64,000 nucleotides of DNA from Sphingomonas sp. R647 (GCF_020177055.1 NZ_JAIQXT010000002.1:434001-498000); one strand, 5' to 3'; positions 39,242-49,036 are shown, counted from the stretch's first letter. Notes: a model not told the origin generated them from the letters alone. Made by a program: numbers and translations.

Positions 39242-39886
39242 GTGATCGAGGCCGAACGTCGTCTGGTGCTGACCTATGCGCCGAGCCTTGAGGCGGGGGC
39301 GGCGCTAGCGGCGCTGTTTGCGCTCGACGACAAGCTCGCCGAGACGCTGCGCACGACCAGCGAGCCGATGCTGGGGCAGATCCGGATGCAATGGTGGCAT
39401 GACGCGCTGACCCGGCTCGACAGCGCGCCGCCGCCGGCTGAGCCGGTGCTGCAGGGGGTTGCGCGCGATGTGTTGCGGCAAGGTGTTAGCGGCGCGTCGG
39501 TCGCGGGGGTGGTCGATGGGTGGCAAATGCTACTCCAGACCGAGCTGGATGATGCGGCGCTGCTTGCATATGCCGAACGCGGGCGGCGGTTGTTCGAGAT
39601 TGCCGGGCTGGTGGCGAGTGCCAACGGTGCCGATCCGGTGGCGAAGGCAGGCGAGGGGTGGGCGCTGGCTGATCTTTCTGGGAAGCTGAGCGATCCCGGC
39701 GAGGCGGCGGCGGCGCGGCGGATTGCCGAGGGTTTGCTGGGCGAGGCCTGTGCTGCGCGGTGGAGCCGGAATGGTCGGGCGCTGGGGGCGATGGCGCATT
39801 TGGCGCGGATGGAGCTGGAAGGGGAGCCTGTCGGATCGCCCAAGCGGACGCTGCGGGCGCTGTGGCATCGGATGAGCGGGCGGTGA
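39242..39886 (+). CDS. Squalene/phytoene synthase family protein (atypical)
   Basis: A 214-residue helical protein: ERRLVLTYAPSLEAGAALAA, LFALDDKLAETLRTTSEPML, GQIRMQWWHDALTRLDS, and GRRLFEIAGLVASANGA. The order and the IRMQWWHDAL helix resemble the squalene/phytoene synthase fold, but the usual DxxxD metal motifs are not clearly present (FALDD at residue 30 is a partial match), and the protein is shorter than active synthases (about 280-350). It may be a catalytically altered member, similar to the NDUFAF6-type assembly proteins. GTG 39242 is preferred because GGAGG lies 7 bp upstream. Confidence 0.75.
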   Translation: MIEAERRLVLTYAPSLEAGAALAALFALDDKLAETLRTTSEPMLGQIRMQWWHDALTRLDSAPPPAEPVLQGVARDVLRQGVSGASVAGVVDGWQMLLQTELDDAALLAYAERGRRLFEIAGLVASANGADPVAKAGEGWALADLSGKLSDPGEAAAARRIAEGLLGEACAARWSRNGRALGAMAHLARMELEGEPVGSPKRTLRALWHRMSGR

Positions 39887-39943
39887 CGTCTTGCTGCCGC
39901 TGCTGAAGGCGCTAGCCTGTCGCTTCGACAGGGGAGAGTCGGC

Positions 39944-40423
39944 ATGTGGCGATATCTGGCGGGCGGGGTGGCGGCGTTGCTGATGGCGGGGGCAGGGGTG
40001 TTCCTGTTCCAAAGCAAGGCGACCCCGGAACCGCTGCCGTCTGCCCCCGCTGCCCGGACTTCGCAGGGCGCGGCGCCGGCCCAGGAGCTGGCGGAGGTGC
40101 CGGAGGCTCCGGATCGGACCCGGGAGGAGAAGCGGTTCGATCGCAGCGACAAGGACAAAAACAGCCTGATTTCACTGGCCGAATTGCAACAACCGCGGCG
40201 CAAGGCGTTTGCCAAGCTGGACAAGAATGGCGACGGGCGGCTGTCGTTCGAGGAATGGGCAGTGCGGACCAGCGACAAGTTCGCCGCCGCCGACAAGGAC
40301 AAGTCGGGGACGCTGACCCGCGCCGAGTTTGCTACCACCGCCCCGAAACGCAAGGCCAGGACGACCCCGCGCTGTGATTGCCGGGCCGAGGTCGCCAAGG
40401 CGCTGGCCGAGGCGGAGGAGTAA
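39944..40423 (+). CDS. Membrane-anchored or secreted EF-hand protein
   Basis: A 159-residue protein with an N-terminal helix (GGVAALLMAGAGVFLFQ) that may be a signal anchor, a Pro/Ala-rich linker, and three canonical EF-hand calcium loops: DKDKNSLISLAE (69-80), DKNGDGRLSFEE (93-104) and DKDKSGTLTRAE (117-128). A Cys pair (RCDC) lies near the C-terminus. It should bind calcium in the periplasm. The stop is 1 bp from the end of the convergent trmFO gene. The physiological role of such proteins in sphingomonads is not known to me. Confidence 0.82.
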   Translation: MWRYLAGGVAALLMAGAGVFLFQSKATPEPLPSAPAARTSQGAAPAQELAEVPEAPDRTREEKRFDRSDKDKNSLISLAELQQPRRKAFAKLDKNGDGRLSFEEWAVRTSDKFAAADKDKSGTLTRAEFATTAPKRKARTTPRCDCRAEVAKALAEAEE

Positions 40424-40424
40424 C

Positions 40425-41777
40425 CTACGCCGCCTTGACCCACTCCGCGAAGGCCGTGCGGGCGCGGGCGGTGTAGAGGAGCTTGCGGTCGGCCTTTTTG
40501 GTCCGCCCCTCGATCGGCGGCATCAGGCCGAAATTGACGTTCATCGGCTGATAGGTTTCGACCTCCGCACCGCCGGTGATGTGGCCAAGCAGCGCGCCGA
40601 GCGCGGTTTCGACGGGAGGCGGTGTCAGCTCCCGGCCGAGAATTTCCGCAGCGGCGAAGCGCCCTGCCATCAGCCCGATTGCGCTGCTTTCGACATAGCC
40701 CTCGCACCCCGTCACCTGTCCGGCAAAGCGGATATGCGGGCGGCTCTTGAGGCGTAGCGTCGGATCGAGCAGTTCGGGCGAGCGGATGAAGGTGTTGCGG
40801 TGGAGGCCACCGAGCCGGGCGAACTCGGCATTTTCGAGGCCTGGAATGGTGCGGAACAGGCGGATTTGCTCGGCATATTTGAGCTTGGTCTGGAAGCCAA
40901 CCATGTTCCACAGCGTGCCGGTAGCATTGTCCTGCCGCAACTGGACGACGGCATAGGGCCAGCGGCCGTTGGGGAATTCTTCACACGCGGTCTTGGGATC
41001 ATCGAGCCCGACGCCCTTCATCGGGCCGTAGCGCAGCGTATCGACGCCGCGTTCCGCCATTACCTCGATCGGCATGCAGCCTTCGAAATAGGGGACGTTT
41101 TCCCATTCCTTGAACTCGGTCTTCTCGCCGTCGAGCAGGGCCTGATGAAAGGCCAGATACTCGTCCTTGGTCATCGGGCAGTTGATGTAATCCTTGCCAT
41201 TCCCGCCGGGCCCCACCTTGTCCCAGCGCGACTGGAACCACGCCTTGTCCATGTCGATGCTTTCGAAATGGACGATCGGGGCGATGGCGTCGAAGAAGGC
41301 GAGGGCGTCGCTGCCGGTTGCCGCGCCGATGCTGTCGGCAAGGCCGGGGGCGGTCAGCGGGCCGGTGGCGACGATGGTCAGCCCCTCGGCCGGAAGCTGG
41401 TCGATGCGTTCGCGCACGATGGTGATGTTCGGGTGGGCGGCGAGCGCAGCGGTGACACCTTCGGAGAAGAGGTCGCGGTCCACCGCGAGGGCGGAGCCGG
41501 CCGGAACCTTATGCTCGTCGCCCTTGGCCATGATCAGCGAGCCGAGGTCGCGCATCTCCTGATGCAGCAGGCCCACCGCGTTCCGCTCGGCATCGTCGGA
41601 GCGGAAGCTGTTCGAGCAGACGAGTTCGGCAAGGCCATCGGTGTGGTGTGCGGGGGTCATGGTGCCCGATCCGCGCATTTCGGAGAGCTTCACGCGGATG
41701 CCGGCATTGGCGAGCTGCCACGCGGCTTCTGACCCGGCGAGACCGCCGCCGATGATATGGACTTGATGGCTATTCAT
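40425..41777 (-). CDS. trmFO: Folate- and FAD-dependent tRNA (uracil-5-)-methyltransferase TrmFO
   Basis: Methylates U54 of tRNA using methylene-tetrahydrofolate and FADH2. The 450-residue protein has the N-terminal FAD motif [70 protein letters not shown], and the C-terminal [19 protein letters not shown]. The catalytic Cys in VCSNSF and the second Cys in [11 protein letters not shown] are present. The ATG at 41777 begins [12 protein letters not shown]. It is divergent from the YhhN gene. Confidence 0.96.
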   Translation of the reverse strand: MNSHQVHIIGGGLAGSEAAWQLANAGIRVKLSEMRGSGTMTPAHHTDGLAELVCSNSFRSDDAERNAVGLLHQEMRDLGSLIMAKGDEHKVPAGSALAVDRDLFSEGVTAALAAHPNITIVRERIDQLPAEGLTIVATGPLTAPGLADSIGAATGSDALAFFDAIAPIVHFESIDMDKAWFQSRWDKVGPGGNGKDYINCPMTKDEYLAFHQALLDGEKTEFKEWENVPYFEGCMPIEVMAERGVDTLRYGPMKGVGLDDPKTACEEFPNGRWPYAVVQLRQDNATGTLWNMVGFQTKLKYAEQIRLFRTIPGLENAEFARLGGLHRNTFIRSPELLDPTLRLKSRPHIRFAGQVTGCEGYVESSAIGLMAGRFAAAEILGRELTPPPVETALGALLGHITGGAEVETYQPMNVNFGLMPPIEGRTKKADRKLLYTARARTAFAEWVKAA

Positions 41778-41917
41778 GAGAACCGAGCCTGACACCCTTT
41801 GGTGGGGAAACTGACAAAAAATGCGGGTTGTCATGCGCGTGCTTGACAGCTGTCCGGCGGTGCCGGACCCCTGCGATGCCCTTACGCCAAGGGGAGGCTT
41901 GTAGGAAAGGGGAAGCG

Positions 41918-42562
41918 ATGGGGTGGCTGTTCGGGGCGGCGGTGGTCGCGGGGGCGAGCTATTGCCTGGAGGCGTGGGGGCTGGTCGATCCGGGCGTCTG
42001 GGGGCCGGCGTGGAAGACCAGCGGCGTTGGGTTGCTTGCCGTGTGGGCGGCGAGCCGGGCGCGGGGCACCGATGGTTGGTTGCTGACGGGCGCACTGGCG
42101 CTGGGAGCGTTGGGCGATTTGTTGCTGGAGACGCATGGGCTGGTGGTCGGCGGCGCGGCGTTTGCGGCGGGGCATTTGGTGGCGTGCTTGCTGTATCTGC
42201 GCAATCGGCGGTCGGTGTTGACGGCAAGCCAGAAGGCGTTCGGTTGGCTGCTTGCCCCGGCGACGATCGGGATCGCGGCGCTGTTCGCGGCTCCGGCGGG
42301 CGGGGCGGTGCAGGCGGGGGCGTATTCGGCGTTCCTTGGCGTGATGGCGGCGCTGGCGTGGACCAGCCGCTTTCCGCGTTATCGCGTCGGCCTGGGCGCG
42401 GTGTTGTTCGTGGTGTCGGATTTGCTGATCTTCTCGCGCTTCGGGCCGCTAGCGGGGTCGGTGGTGCCGGGGCTGTTGGTCTGGCCGACTTACTTCGCGG
42501 CGCAGGCTTTGATCGCGTGGGGGGTGGTACAGGCGCTGTCGTCGGACCAGCGGGTGCCGTAG
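41918..42562 (+). CDS. YhhN-family membrane protein (lysoplasmalogenase-like)
   Basis: A 214-residue integral membrane protein with eight predicted helices. It shows family features: the [18 protein letters not shown] segment (D in helix 3), [15 protein letters not shown] and [14 protein letters not shown], corresponding to the conserved acidic residues of TMEM86/YhhN proteins, some of which hydrolyse the vinyl-ether bond of lysoplasmalogen. The natural substrate in this bacterium is uncertain. GGGGAAG precedes ATG 41918. The 3' end overlaps the next, convergent gene by 73 bp. Confidence 0.85.
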   Translation: MGWLFGAAVVAGASYCLEAWGLVDPGVWGPAWKTSGVGLLAVWAASRARGTDGWLLTGALALGALGDLLLETHGLVVGGAAFAAGHLVACLLYLRNRRSVLTASQKAFGWLLAPATIGIAALFAAPAGGAVQAGAYSAFLGVMAALAWTSRFPRYRVGLGAVLFVVSDLLIFSRFGPLAGSVVPGLLVWPTYFAAQALIAWGVVQALSSDQRVP

Positions 42563-42951
42563 CGGACGATCAGGGCGCAGATGGCGCCGGTTAGACCGAA
42601 GAGTGTGAACAAAGCCGGGTCGAAAACGAAAGGGTTGTTACCGATAGCAAGGGTGGCGATGTTGGCGAGCAGAGCACCCACCAAGGCCCAAAGGGCGGGC
42701 AATCGCGTCCAAGGCGCATTGATCCCAGCCGTTGCCATCAGGAAGCTCCCGATGAGAATGGGGATGAGGGACAGGATGAGGCCGACGGCTACCGACGTCA
42801 TGAGCAGCGGAATCAGGCCCAAGAACTCCCACCCAGACGGGCCATGCTGCGGATGGAACAGGAATACGCCGATCATCAAAACACCGACAAAGATCGGGCC
42901 AGCAGCAAGAAGCGCGCGGATCACGCCGCCGGCATAGGATACTCGAGGCAT
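42490..42951 (-). CDS. Hypothetical four-helix membrane protein
   Basis: A 153-residue protein with four predicted membrane helices ([38 protein letters not shown], the [20 protein letters not shown] segment, and [19 protein letters not shown]). The last 24 codons overlap the end of the YhhN gene in the opposite strand. GGAG lies 9 bp upstream of the ATG at 42951. I do not recognise the family. The overlap could be a recent 3' extension of one of the two genes. Confidence 0.62.
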   Translation of the reverse strand: MPRVSYAGGVIRALLAAGPIFVGVLMIGVFLFHPQHGPSGWEFLGLIPLLMTSVAVGLILSLIPILIGSFLMATAGINAPWTRLPALWALVGALLANIATLAIGNNPFVFDPALFTLFGLTGAICALIVRYGTRWSDDSACTTPHAIKACAAK

Positions 42952-42987
42952 CACCTTACTCCTTCTATGAGGTTCTATGAGGTTCGC

Positions 42988-43794
42988 TCACAGCCGAACA
43001 GGCACCACCATTTTCGCCCCCAGCCCTGGCGCTGCGGCGTCGATCCGCTGGGCGAGGGTGGGCAGGCGGCTCACCGGCACTGCCGGGAACAGGTGGTGCT
43101 CAAGGTGGAAGAACATGTTGTAGCTCAGCAGGTTGAGCAGGCGGCCGCGCTGGGTGCGGGCGATCAGCGCGCCGTCACAGCCATGGTGCGTGATCCACAC
43201 TGCGAAGAATGCGGTGAGGCACTGGGCGGTGAGCATGGCGACCATGTGGTAGAGCAGGGGCGGCCATTGCGTCGCGAGCGCAGTCGCGACGACCGTGAGG
43301 TTGAGTCCCAGGTCGATCACCATCCGCCGCTGCAGCGCCGGGCCACCGTTTCGCCAGCCATAGAAATGGGTTTCCACCGGAAAGCGCGGGCCGAAGCATA
43401 GCACTTGCGCCAGCGTCATCTGGCCGCAGCGGCCCTCGATATCGTCGTCCGTACCGACCTTTTGGTGATGGTGCAGGTGGTTGAATGCGACCGAGCTGTT
43501 GGAGCCGAGCATCAGCGCGCTGAGTGCGTGCAGAACGATGCGATGGCCGCGCGGGGTGAAGCCGAGATTGTGATGGATCGCTTCATGGTTGAGGCGCAGC
43601 GCGGTGAGGAAGAAGAGGAAGGAGGCGAGTGCGGCGAGCGGCCAGATGCCGAACGCGGCAGCTGTGAGCGACAGGGCGAGCCAGGGAAGCGGGTGGAGAC
43701 ACTCGATCAGCCCGTCGCGCGGGCGCATCGTTACCAGATCGCGCCAGGCCACCCGGCGGAGTGCGGGGTCGGGGGCCGGGTGATGCTGTGCCAT
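42988..43794 (-). CDS. Membrane fatty-acid desaturase
   Basis: A 268-residue di-iron desaturase of the inner membrane. The three His boxes are HEAIHH (70-75), HLHHH (106-110) and HLEHH (230-234), with hydrophobic helix pairs in between. It probably introduces double bonds into membrane lipids or modifies a related acyl substrate. ATG 43794 gives MAQHHPAPDPALRRVAWRD. Twenty-five base pairs upstream is a near-palindrome similar to the operator in front of the GbsR/MarR-type gene just upstream, which suggests control by that regulator. Confidence 0.88.
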   Translation of the reverse strand: MAQHHPAPDPALRRVAWRDLVTMRPRDGLIECLHPLPWLALSLTAAAFGIWPLAALASFLFFLTALRLNHEAIHHNLGFTPRGHRIVLHALSALMLGSNSSVAFNHLHHHQKVGTDDDIEGRCGQMTLAQVLCFGPRFPVETHFYGWRNGGPALQRRMVIDLGLNLTVVATALATQWPPLLYHMVAMLTAQCLTAFFAVWITHHGCDGALIARTQRGRLLNLLSYNMFFHLEHHLFPAVPVSRLPTLAQRIDAAAPGLGAKMVVPVRL

Positions 43795-43818
43795 GTCACT
43801 TCTCCCTGTTATTCTGGT

Positions 43819-43838
43819 ATTTCTGGAAAATGAGAAAT
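43819..43838. promoter_or_regulatory. Candidate operator in the desaturase promoter
   Basis: ATTTCTGGAAAATGAGAAAT: an inverted pair of half-sites (ATTTCT and AGAAAT) with an AT-rich centre, about 25 bp before the desaturase ATG. It matches the perfect palindrome at 44568-44587 at 15 of 20 positions, with the outer 7+6 bases identical. Confidence 0.6.
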
Positions 43839-43879
43839 TAATGGGCGTGGGTTGGCTTTCGCTCGATAGTTTAACTGGC

Positions 43880-43985
43880 GTCATCCCCGCGAAAGCGGGG
43901 ACCCATCTCCCGGAGTTTCCGTCATCTGCACCGGCGCGATATGCCGACCGCGCGGGAGATGGGCCCCCGCTTTCGCGGGGGTGAC
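43880..43985. repeat. REP-like repeat (GTCATCCCCGCGAAAGCGGGGA type)
   Basis: Left arm GTCATCCCCGCGAAAGCGGG followed by GACCCATCTCCC; right arm is the approximate complement ending GTGAC. Each arm also forms its own small hairpin (CCCCGCGAAAGCGGGG). Repeats of this sequence are scattered in many proteobacterial genomes. It sits between the desaturase and the regulator gene, downstream of the latter, and may end that transcript. Confidence 0.85.
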
Positions 43986-44008
43986 GAGGGGGGCGGGAAG
44001 ACCGCGCA

Positions 44009-44560
44009 TCAGTCCTTCCCCTTCCCGGAGCCCGGAATAAACCGCGCCACTTTGCCGCCCAGCTTCATCAAGGTGACGAGGGTCGGCTTGGGCAGGACGC
44101 GGACCTGATCGTACCAGCCGCCGAGCGTGCCGATGAATTCGTGCATCCGCGTGACGCGTTCGCGGACCTGTGGCGGGGCGCTCTTGTCGGCGGCGAGGCG
44201 CTGGGCGAGTTCGCCGAGCAACTGGACGGTGGGGTCGATCTCGCGCCGCTTGCGCTCGGCGACGATGCGCATGAGCATCTCCCAAAGGTCGGTCTCCGCG
44301 ACGAAATGGTCGCGGCGGTCGCCCTCGACATGGACGCGGCGGACGATGCTGTAGCCTTGCAGCTCCTTGAGCCCGGTTGAGACGTTGGAGCGGGCGAGGC
44401 CGAGCGTTTCGACGATTTCGTCCGCGTGGAGCGGGCAGTCGGCGAGGTAGAGCAGGGCGTGGATCTGCGCTACGGAGCGGTTGACGCCCCAATGCGTCCC
44501 CATCTCGCCCCAGTGGAGGATGAACGCCTTTGCGTCGGGATGTTCTGCGAAACGGGTCAT
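44009..44560 (-). CDS. GbsR/MarR-family transcriptional regulator
   Basis: A 183-residue winged-helix regulator. The N-terminal half reads GEMGTHWGVNRSVAQIHALL, ADEIVETLGLARSNVSTGLK (recognition region) and VEGDRRDHFVAETDLWEMLM, typical of the GbsR group. The C-terminal half is helical and ends in a basic stretch. GbsR-type proteins respond to choline/glycine betaine or osmotic and membrane state. A perfect 20-bp palindrome just before the ATG points to autoregulation. The desaturase gene lies directly downstream on the same strand. Confidence 0.87.
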   Translation of the reverse strand: MTRFAEHPDAKAFILHWGEMGTHWGVNRSVAQIHALLYLADCPLHADEIVETLGLARSNVSTGLKELQGYSIVRRVHVEGDRRDHFVAETDLWEMLMRIVAERKRREIDPTVQLLGELAQRLAADKSAPPQVRERVTRMHEFIGTLGGWYDQVRVLPKPTLVTLMKLGGKVARFIPGSGKGKD

Positions 44561-44567
44561 GTTGGAT

Positions 44568-44587
44568 ATTTCTGTAATTACAGAAAT
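44568..44587. promoter_or_regulatory. Perfect 20-bp palindrome, likely operator of the GbsR/MarR-type gene
   Basis: ATTTCTGTAATTACAGAAAT, a perfect inverted repeat, lies 7 bp upstream of the regulator start codon, so a bound dimer would overlap the ribosome-binding and transcription-start region. The outer half-sites recur in front of the desaturase gene. Confidence 0.72.
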
Positions 44588-44667
44588 TCAAGGAGTCAAT
44601 CACGACTGCGCGGTCGGGCGAGTTACGGGAAATGCGGGTGCAGGTCGATGATTTCTGGCGCGCGGCC

Positions 44668-44719
44668 AAACATCTGTTGCCCTTCGGCCCTTCGACAAGC
44701 TCAGGGCGAACGGATGTTT
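44668..44719. repeat. Sphingomonad-type intergenic palindrome (short form)
   Basis: AAACATC...GATGTTT arms enclose a GCCCTTCGACAAGCTCAGGGC hairpin-type core and the sequence GGGCGAACGGATGTTT. A second, interrupted copy of the same core is at 59781-59877. This repeat core is common in sphingomonad genomes, from memory. No gene overlaps it. It lies 8 bp before the end of the DUF952 gene. Confidence 0.75.
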
Positions 44720-44726
44720 GACGATC

Positions 44727-45074
44727 CTAGCCGGTGATGGGCAGCGCGACCGTGCCGTCTTCGGTGCGCTCGAGCGGGGAGTAGGCGACCACCGTCTCCA
44801 GTGTCAGCGCGCCATAGAGGTGCGGGAATTCCGCGCCGCCGCGCGAGACTTCCCATTTGATCGTGTCTCCGAGCGCGTCGAGATCGACTGCCGCGACCCA
44901 TAGGTCGGGCTGGTCGGCAAAATGCTTGTCGACCGTCTCGGTCAGCTGGGCGGCGGTGGAGAGGTGGATGTAGCCGTCCTGAATGTCGATCGGTGCGCCT
45001 TCAAAGCTGCCCGCCTCAAGATCGCCCATCTGGGGGGCGGTCAGGACCTTGTAAGCGGTGGTGGGGCGAGACAT
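44727..45074 (-). CDS. DUF952 domain protein
   Basis: A 115-residue protein that is a single DUF952 domain: TAYKVLTAPQMGDLEAGSF, IDIQDGYIHLSTAAQLTETV, FADQPDLWVAAVDLDAL, KWEVSRGGAEFPHLYGALTL. The IHLS and FPHLYG motifs are diagnostic. The domain is related to the ADP-ribosyl/arginine-transferase-like fold; no function is established. It is 10 bp downstream of the nuclease-fold gene on the same strand and likely co-transcribed. Confidence 0.92.
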   Translation of the reverse strand: MSRPTTAYKVLTAPQMGDLEAGSFEGAPIDIQDGYIHLSTAAQLTETVDKHFADQPDLWVAAVDLDALGDTIKWEVSRGGAEFPHLYGALTLETVVAYSPLERTEDGTVALPITG

Positions 45075-45084
45075 TCCAATTCCT

Positions 45085-46185
45085 TCAGGTTCCGACGAGC
45101 GACGCGAGATAGCGCGCGGCGTGGTGCGTATTCAACCGCACCCATAACGGCTTGTGGTCCGAAATCTGCCAGGTGCGCCAGTCGTCGGCATAATAAGCGG
45201 CGACGTCGGTCGCTTTCTTGCCGGCGGTCGTCGCTGCTGCGTGCGCCTGATAGTCGGGTAGGTCTTCGGGACGGAAGATGCTTTCGAACATCTCGAAGAT
45301 GCCGGCGTTGCGCGCCGATGCCGGGCCGCTGTCGATATAGTCGATCACCGACGGGTCGGCGATGAAGGCGATCTGGTCGTAATATTTGGTGCGGTCGAGA
45401 TTGGTGGGGGCGTCGAGCCGCTTGGGCGTCTTGAATCCGTGGGCTTTGAGCGCCTGCATCGTCTCATGTTCGGGATGCTTGATATTGAAGTCGCCGAGCA
45501 GGATCGTTGCACGACCGCTATCCGTCGCGATCTTCGCGAGACTGGCGAGATATCCGGCGACGCGATCGATTTCCTGGATGCGCTCCTGAAGCTCGCTACC
45601 GCTCTCGCCGCCGAAATAGAGGTGGACGGTGCAGATATCGAACTTGAACCAGCCGGACTGAAACCGCGCCATGAACGGGGTGCGGCGGAATTGCTTGCCC
45701 TGCGCGTACTTGTCGGTGCTGTCGCCGGTGGTGGCGGAGATCAGCATGTCGGCGGGGAGGACGATTTCGCCCGCGATCTTCTGGAACCACACTTTGCGCT
45801 TGTCGAAAGCGTAGAGCAGGCGTTCGCCATTGCCGCCGAGCTTGCGATGGGTGACGTCGGTGGCGATGAAGTCCCAATCGGGGCCGAGGATCGCCATGAT
45901 GTCGTACCATGGGCCAAGCTCGTTCACCTCCTGAACCGCGACAAAATCGAAGCGGGAGATGATTTCGGCGATGTAGAACAGGCTTTCGGGCAGGCGGTTG
46001 CCATGGCCCCAGCCTTTGCCGGCCTTGCCGAGATCGCGGATGTTCCAGGTGGCGAGCAACAGGTTGCGCTCGCTGTCCTTGTCCGGGATGTCGCGGTCGA
46101 GCTGCGCGATCAGCCGCTGGAGATGCGCGACGACGCGCGGGCGATCGGCGGCGGGAATGCGGTGTTTGAGCAGGCTGTATTGCAT
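45085..46185 (-). CDS. Endonuclease/exonuclease/phosphatase-family protein
   Basis: A 366-residue protein of the EEP (DNase I-like) superfamily. Motifs are LLLATWNIRDLGKAG, FVAVQEVNELGPW with the metal-binding Glu, RFQSGWFKFDICTVHLYFGG, ATILLGDFNIKHPEHETM, and ISDHKPLWVRL with the general-base His. No signal peptide is visible, so it probably acts in the cytoplasm. Substrates range from DNA to phospholipids and cannot be read from sequence. ATG 46185 begins MQYSLLKHRIPAADRPRV. Confidence 0.88.
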   Translation of the reverse strand: MQYSLLKHRIPAADRPRVVAHLQRLIAQLDRDIPDKDSERNLLLATWNIRDLGKAGKGWGHGNRLPESLFYIAEIISRFDFVAVQEVNELGPWYDIMAILGPDWDFIATDVTHRKLGGNGERLLYAFDKRKVWFQKIAGEIVLPADMLISATTGDSTDKYAQGKQFRRTPFMARFQSGWFKFDICTVHLYFGGESGSELQERIQEIDRVAGYLASLAKIATDSGRATILLGDFNIKHPEHETMQALKAHGFKTPKRLDAPTNLDRTKYYDQIAFIADPSVIDYIDSGPASARNAGIFEMFESIFRPEDLPDYQAHAAATTAGKKATDVAAYYADDWRTWQISDHKPLWVRLNTHHAARYLASLVGT

Positions 46186-46246
46186 GGGACGGCTCCCCCG
46201 AATGCAGATCGGGGGAGCCTAACCCATTTCGGTTACGGTACGAAGT

Positions 46247-48997
46247 CTATTCGCCGCCCTCCGGCCCGGCGGCGAGATCGTCGCCGGGGGTTGCGTCGGG
46301 CAGGGGAGCGGTTTCGACTTCGTTGTCGGCCAGATTGACCTCGGCGTCCTCCTCGCTTTCCTCGATCCGGGCGGCGGAGACGACATGTTCGTTCGGCGCG
46401 ACATGGAACAGGCGCACGCCGGCCGAGCCGCGGCCGATGACGCGCAGCGAGGTGAGGGGCAGGCGGATCATCTTGGCCTGGTCGGTGACGAGCATCAGCT
46501 GGTCCGACTGGGTCGCCGGGAAGCTGGCGAGGACCGGACCGTTACGGGCGATATTGTCGATATTGGTGATGCCCTGACCACCACGACCGGTGCGGCGATA
46601 TTCATAGGCCGAGCTCATCTTGCCATAGCCGTTGGCGCAGACGGTCAGGATGAACTGTTCCTTGGCGCGCAGCTCTTCGAACCGTTCGGGCGACAGGTCG
46701 GGTTCGCCTTCCTTCTCGGCCTTCCACGGGGCGAAGCGCAGATACGCCTCGCGTTCTTCAGGGGTAGTGCCGACGCGATGGAGGATCGACAGCGAAATGA
46801 CCTGATCGTCGCCGAGCAGGCGCATCCCGCGCACGCCGGTCGAATTACGGCTCTGGAACTCGCGCACCTCGTCGCCGGCGAAGCGGATCGCCTTGCCCGC
46901 GCGGCTGGCGAGCAGCACGTCGTCGCCCTCGTTCAGCAGCGCGACGCCGATCAGGCGGTCATCCTCGTCCTCGCCCTCGAACTTCATCGCGATCTTGCCG
47001 TTCGACGGCACGTTCGTGAAGGCGTCCATGCTGTTGCGGCGGACATTGCCCTTGGCGGTCGCGAACATGACGTGGAGCTTGCCCCACTCGCTTTCGTCCT
47101 CCGGCAGCGGGAGAACCGTCGAGATCGTCTCGCCCGCCGCGAGCGGGAGCAGGTTGACCATCGGGCGGCCGCGCGTGTTCGCCCCGCCTTCGGGCAGGCG
47201 CCACACCTTCATGCGATAGACGCGGCCGAGGGTGGAGAAGAACAGCACCGGGGTGTGGGTCGAGGTGACGAACAGCTCGGTGACGACATCCTCGTCCTTC
47301 GTCGCCATGCCCGCGCGGCCCTTGCCGCCACGGGCTTGTGCCCGGAAGGCGTCAAGTGGGGTACGTTTGATATAGCCCTGCATGGTCACGGTAACGACCA
47401 TGTCCTCGCGCTCGATCAGGTCTTCATCCTCGATCCCGTCAGCGGCGGCGGCGATTTCAGTGCGGCGCGGCGTGGCGTAGAGGTCGCGCACGGCGACCAG
47501 CTCGCCACGCAGCACTTCATAGAGCTTCGCACGGTTGGCGAGGATTTCGAGCAGCTCGGCGATCGAATCGGCGAGTTCCTTGAGCTCGTCGCCAATCTCG
47601 TCGCGGCCCAATGCGGTAAGGCGATGGAGGCGCAGGTCGAGGATCGCGCGGACCTGGACGTCCGACAGGCGATAGCTGTCGCCGGTCACCTCGGCCTCAA
47701 CCGCTTCGACGAGGCGGATATAGGGCGCGATTTCCGCGATCGGCCATTCGCGCGTCAGCAGCGCTTCACGCGCCGCAGTCGGGCTCGACGATCCGCGGAT
47801 GATGCGGACCACTTCGTCGAGGTTGGTGACCGCGATGACGAGGCCGAGCAAAATGTGCGCACGGTCGCGCGCCTTTGCCAGTTCAAACTTCGAGCGGCGG
47901 GTGATGACCTGCTCGCGGAACTTGACGAACGCTTCGATGATGTCGCGCAGGTTGAGCAGCTCGGGCCGGCCGCCGCGGATCGCGAGCATGTTGGCCGGGA
48001 AGCTCGATTGCGCCGGGGTGTTGCGCCACAGCTGGTTGAGCACGACTTCGGGCGTTGCGTCGCGCTTGAGGTCGATGACGATGCGCACGCCTTCGCGGTT
48101 CGATTCGTCGCGGATGTCGCTGACGCCCTCGATCCGCTTTTCCTTCGCCGCTTCGGCGATCTTTTCGACCAGCGCGTTCTTGCCCTGCTGATACGGGATT
48201 TCGGTGAGGACGATCGAGCGCCGCTCACCGCGCTGTTCGGTGATGTAGCGGCTGCGCACGATGATCGAGCCGCGGCCGGTCTGATAGGCGTTGCGGCAGC
48301 CCGAGCGCCCCAGGATCTGCGCGCCGGTCGGGAAATCCGGACCCGGGACGATCTCCATCAGCTCTTCGATGGTGACCGCGCCATTGTCGATATAGGCAAG
48401 GCAGGCGTCGATCACTTCGCCAAGATTGTGCGGCGGAATGTTGGTCGCCATGCCGACCGCGATGCCGCCCGCGCCGTTGACGAGCAGGTTCGGGTAGCGC
48501 GCGGGGAGGACCGTCGGCTCGCTTTCGGAGCCATCATAGTTATCCTGGAAGTCGACGGTGTCCTTGTCGATATCGTCGAGCAGCGCCATCGCGACCTTGG
48601 CCAGACGCGCTTCGGTATAGCGCATTGCGGCGGGGGGATCGGGGTCCATCGAGCCGAAATTGCCCTGACCGTCGATCAGCGGCACGCGCATCGCCCAATC
48701 CTGGGCCATGCGTGCCATCGCGTCGTAGATCGAGCTGTCGCCGTGCGGGTGATATTTACCCATCACGTCACCGACGAGGCGGGCAGACTTGCGATAGGCA
48801 CGACCGGGCAGATAGCCGCCCTCCTGCGCCGCGTAGAGGATACGGCGGTGAACCGGCTTCAGCCCGTCGCGCACGTCGGGAAGCGCGCGCGCCACGATCA
48901 CGCTCATCGCGTAATCGAGGTAGCTGGTCTTCATCTCGTCAACGATCGAGATGGGGGTGATATCGGAGCGGTCCGCGAGGACGGTCTCGTCGGTCAA
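46247..48997 (-). CDS. gyrA: DNA gyrase subunit A
   Basis: Breaks and rejoins DNA to introduce negative supercoils, with GyrB. The 916-residue protein has the breakage-reunion domain with [15 protein letters not shown], the quinolone region [20 protein letters not shown], the catalytic Tyr127 in AMRYTEARL, and the C-terminal beta-pinwheel with the GyrA box QARGGKG. The positions equivalent to E. coli Ser83 and Asp87 are Ser88 and Asp92, the quinolone-susceptible residues. An acidic tail ends the protein. A likely promoter is at 49037-49065, divergent from the 49258 gene. Confidence 0.98.
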   Translation of the reverse strand: MTDETVLADRSDITPISIVDEMKTSYLDYAMSVIVARALPDVRDGLKPVHRRILYAAQEGGYLPGRAYRKSARLVGDVMGKYHPHGDSSIYDAMARMAQDWAMRVPLIDGQGNFGSMDPDPPAAMRYTEARLAKVAMALLDDIDKDTVDFQDNYDGSESEPTVLPARYPNLLVNGAGGIAVGMATNIPPHNLGEVIDACLAYIDNGAVTIEELMEIVPGPDFPTGAQILGRSGCRNAYQTGRGSIIVRSRYITEQRGERRSIVLTEIPYQQGKNALVEKIAEAAKEKRIEGVSDIRDESNREGVRIVIDLKRDATPEVVLNQLWRNTPAQSSFPANMLAIRGGRPELLNLRDIIEAFVKFREQVITRRSKFELAKARDRAHILLGLVIAVTNLDEVVRIIRGSSSPTAAREALLTREWPIAEIAPYIRLVEAVEAEVTGDSYRLSDVQVRAILDLRLHRLTALGRDEIGDELKELADSIAELLEILANRAKLYEVLRGELVAVRDLYATPRRTEIAAAADGIEDEDLIEREDMVVTVTMQGYIKRTPLDAFRAQARGGKGRAGMATKDEDVVTELFVTSTHTPVLFFSTLGRVYRMKVWRLPEGGANTRGRPMVNLLPLAAGETISTVLPLPEDESEWGKLHVMFATAKGNVRRNSMDAFTNVPSNGKIAMKFEGEDEDDRLIGVALLNEGDDVLLASRAGKAIRFAGDEVREFQSRNSTGVRGMRLLGDDQVISLSILHRVGTTPEEREAYLRFAPWKAEKEGEPDLSPERFEELRAKEQFILTVCANGYGKMSSAYEYRRTGRGGQGITNIDNIARNGPVLASFPATQSDQLMLVTDQAKMIRLPLTSLRVIGRGSAGVRLFHVAPNEHVVSAARIEESEEDAEVNLADNEVETAPLPDATPGDDLAAGPEGGE

Positions 48998-49036
48998 GTT
49001 GCAATGCTTTCGAAGGGTTGTTTCAGTGTTGTGACC

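Noticed and set aside
43880..43985. CRISPR-like or novel repeat
   Set aside because: Sequence matches the widespread GTCATCCCCGCGAAAGCGGGGA type of intergenic palindrome; there are no spacers.
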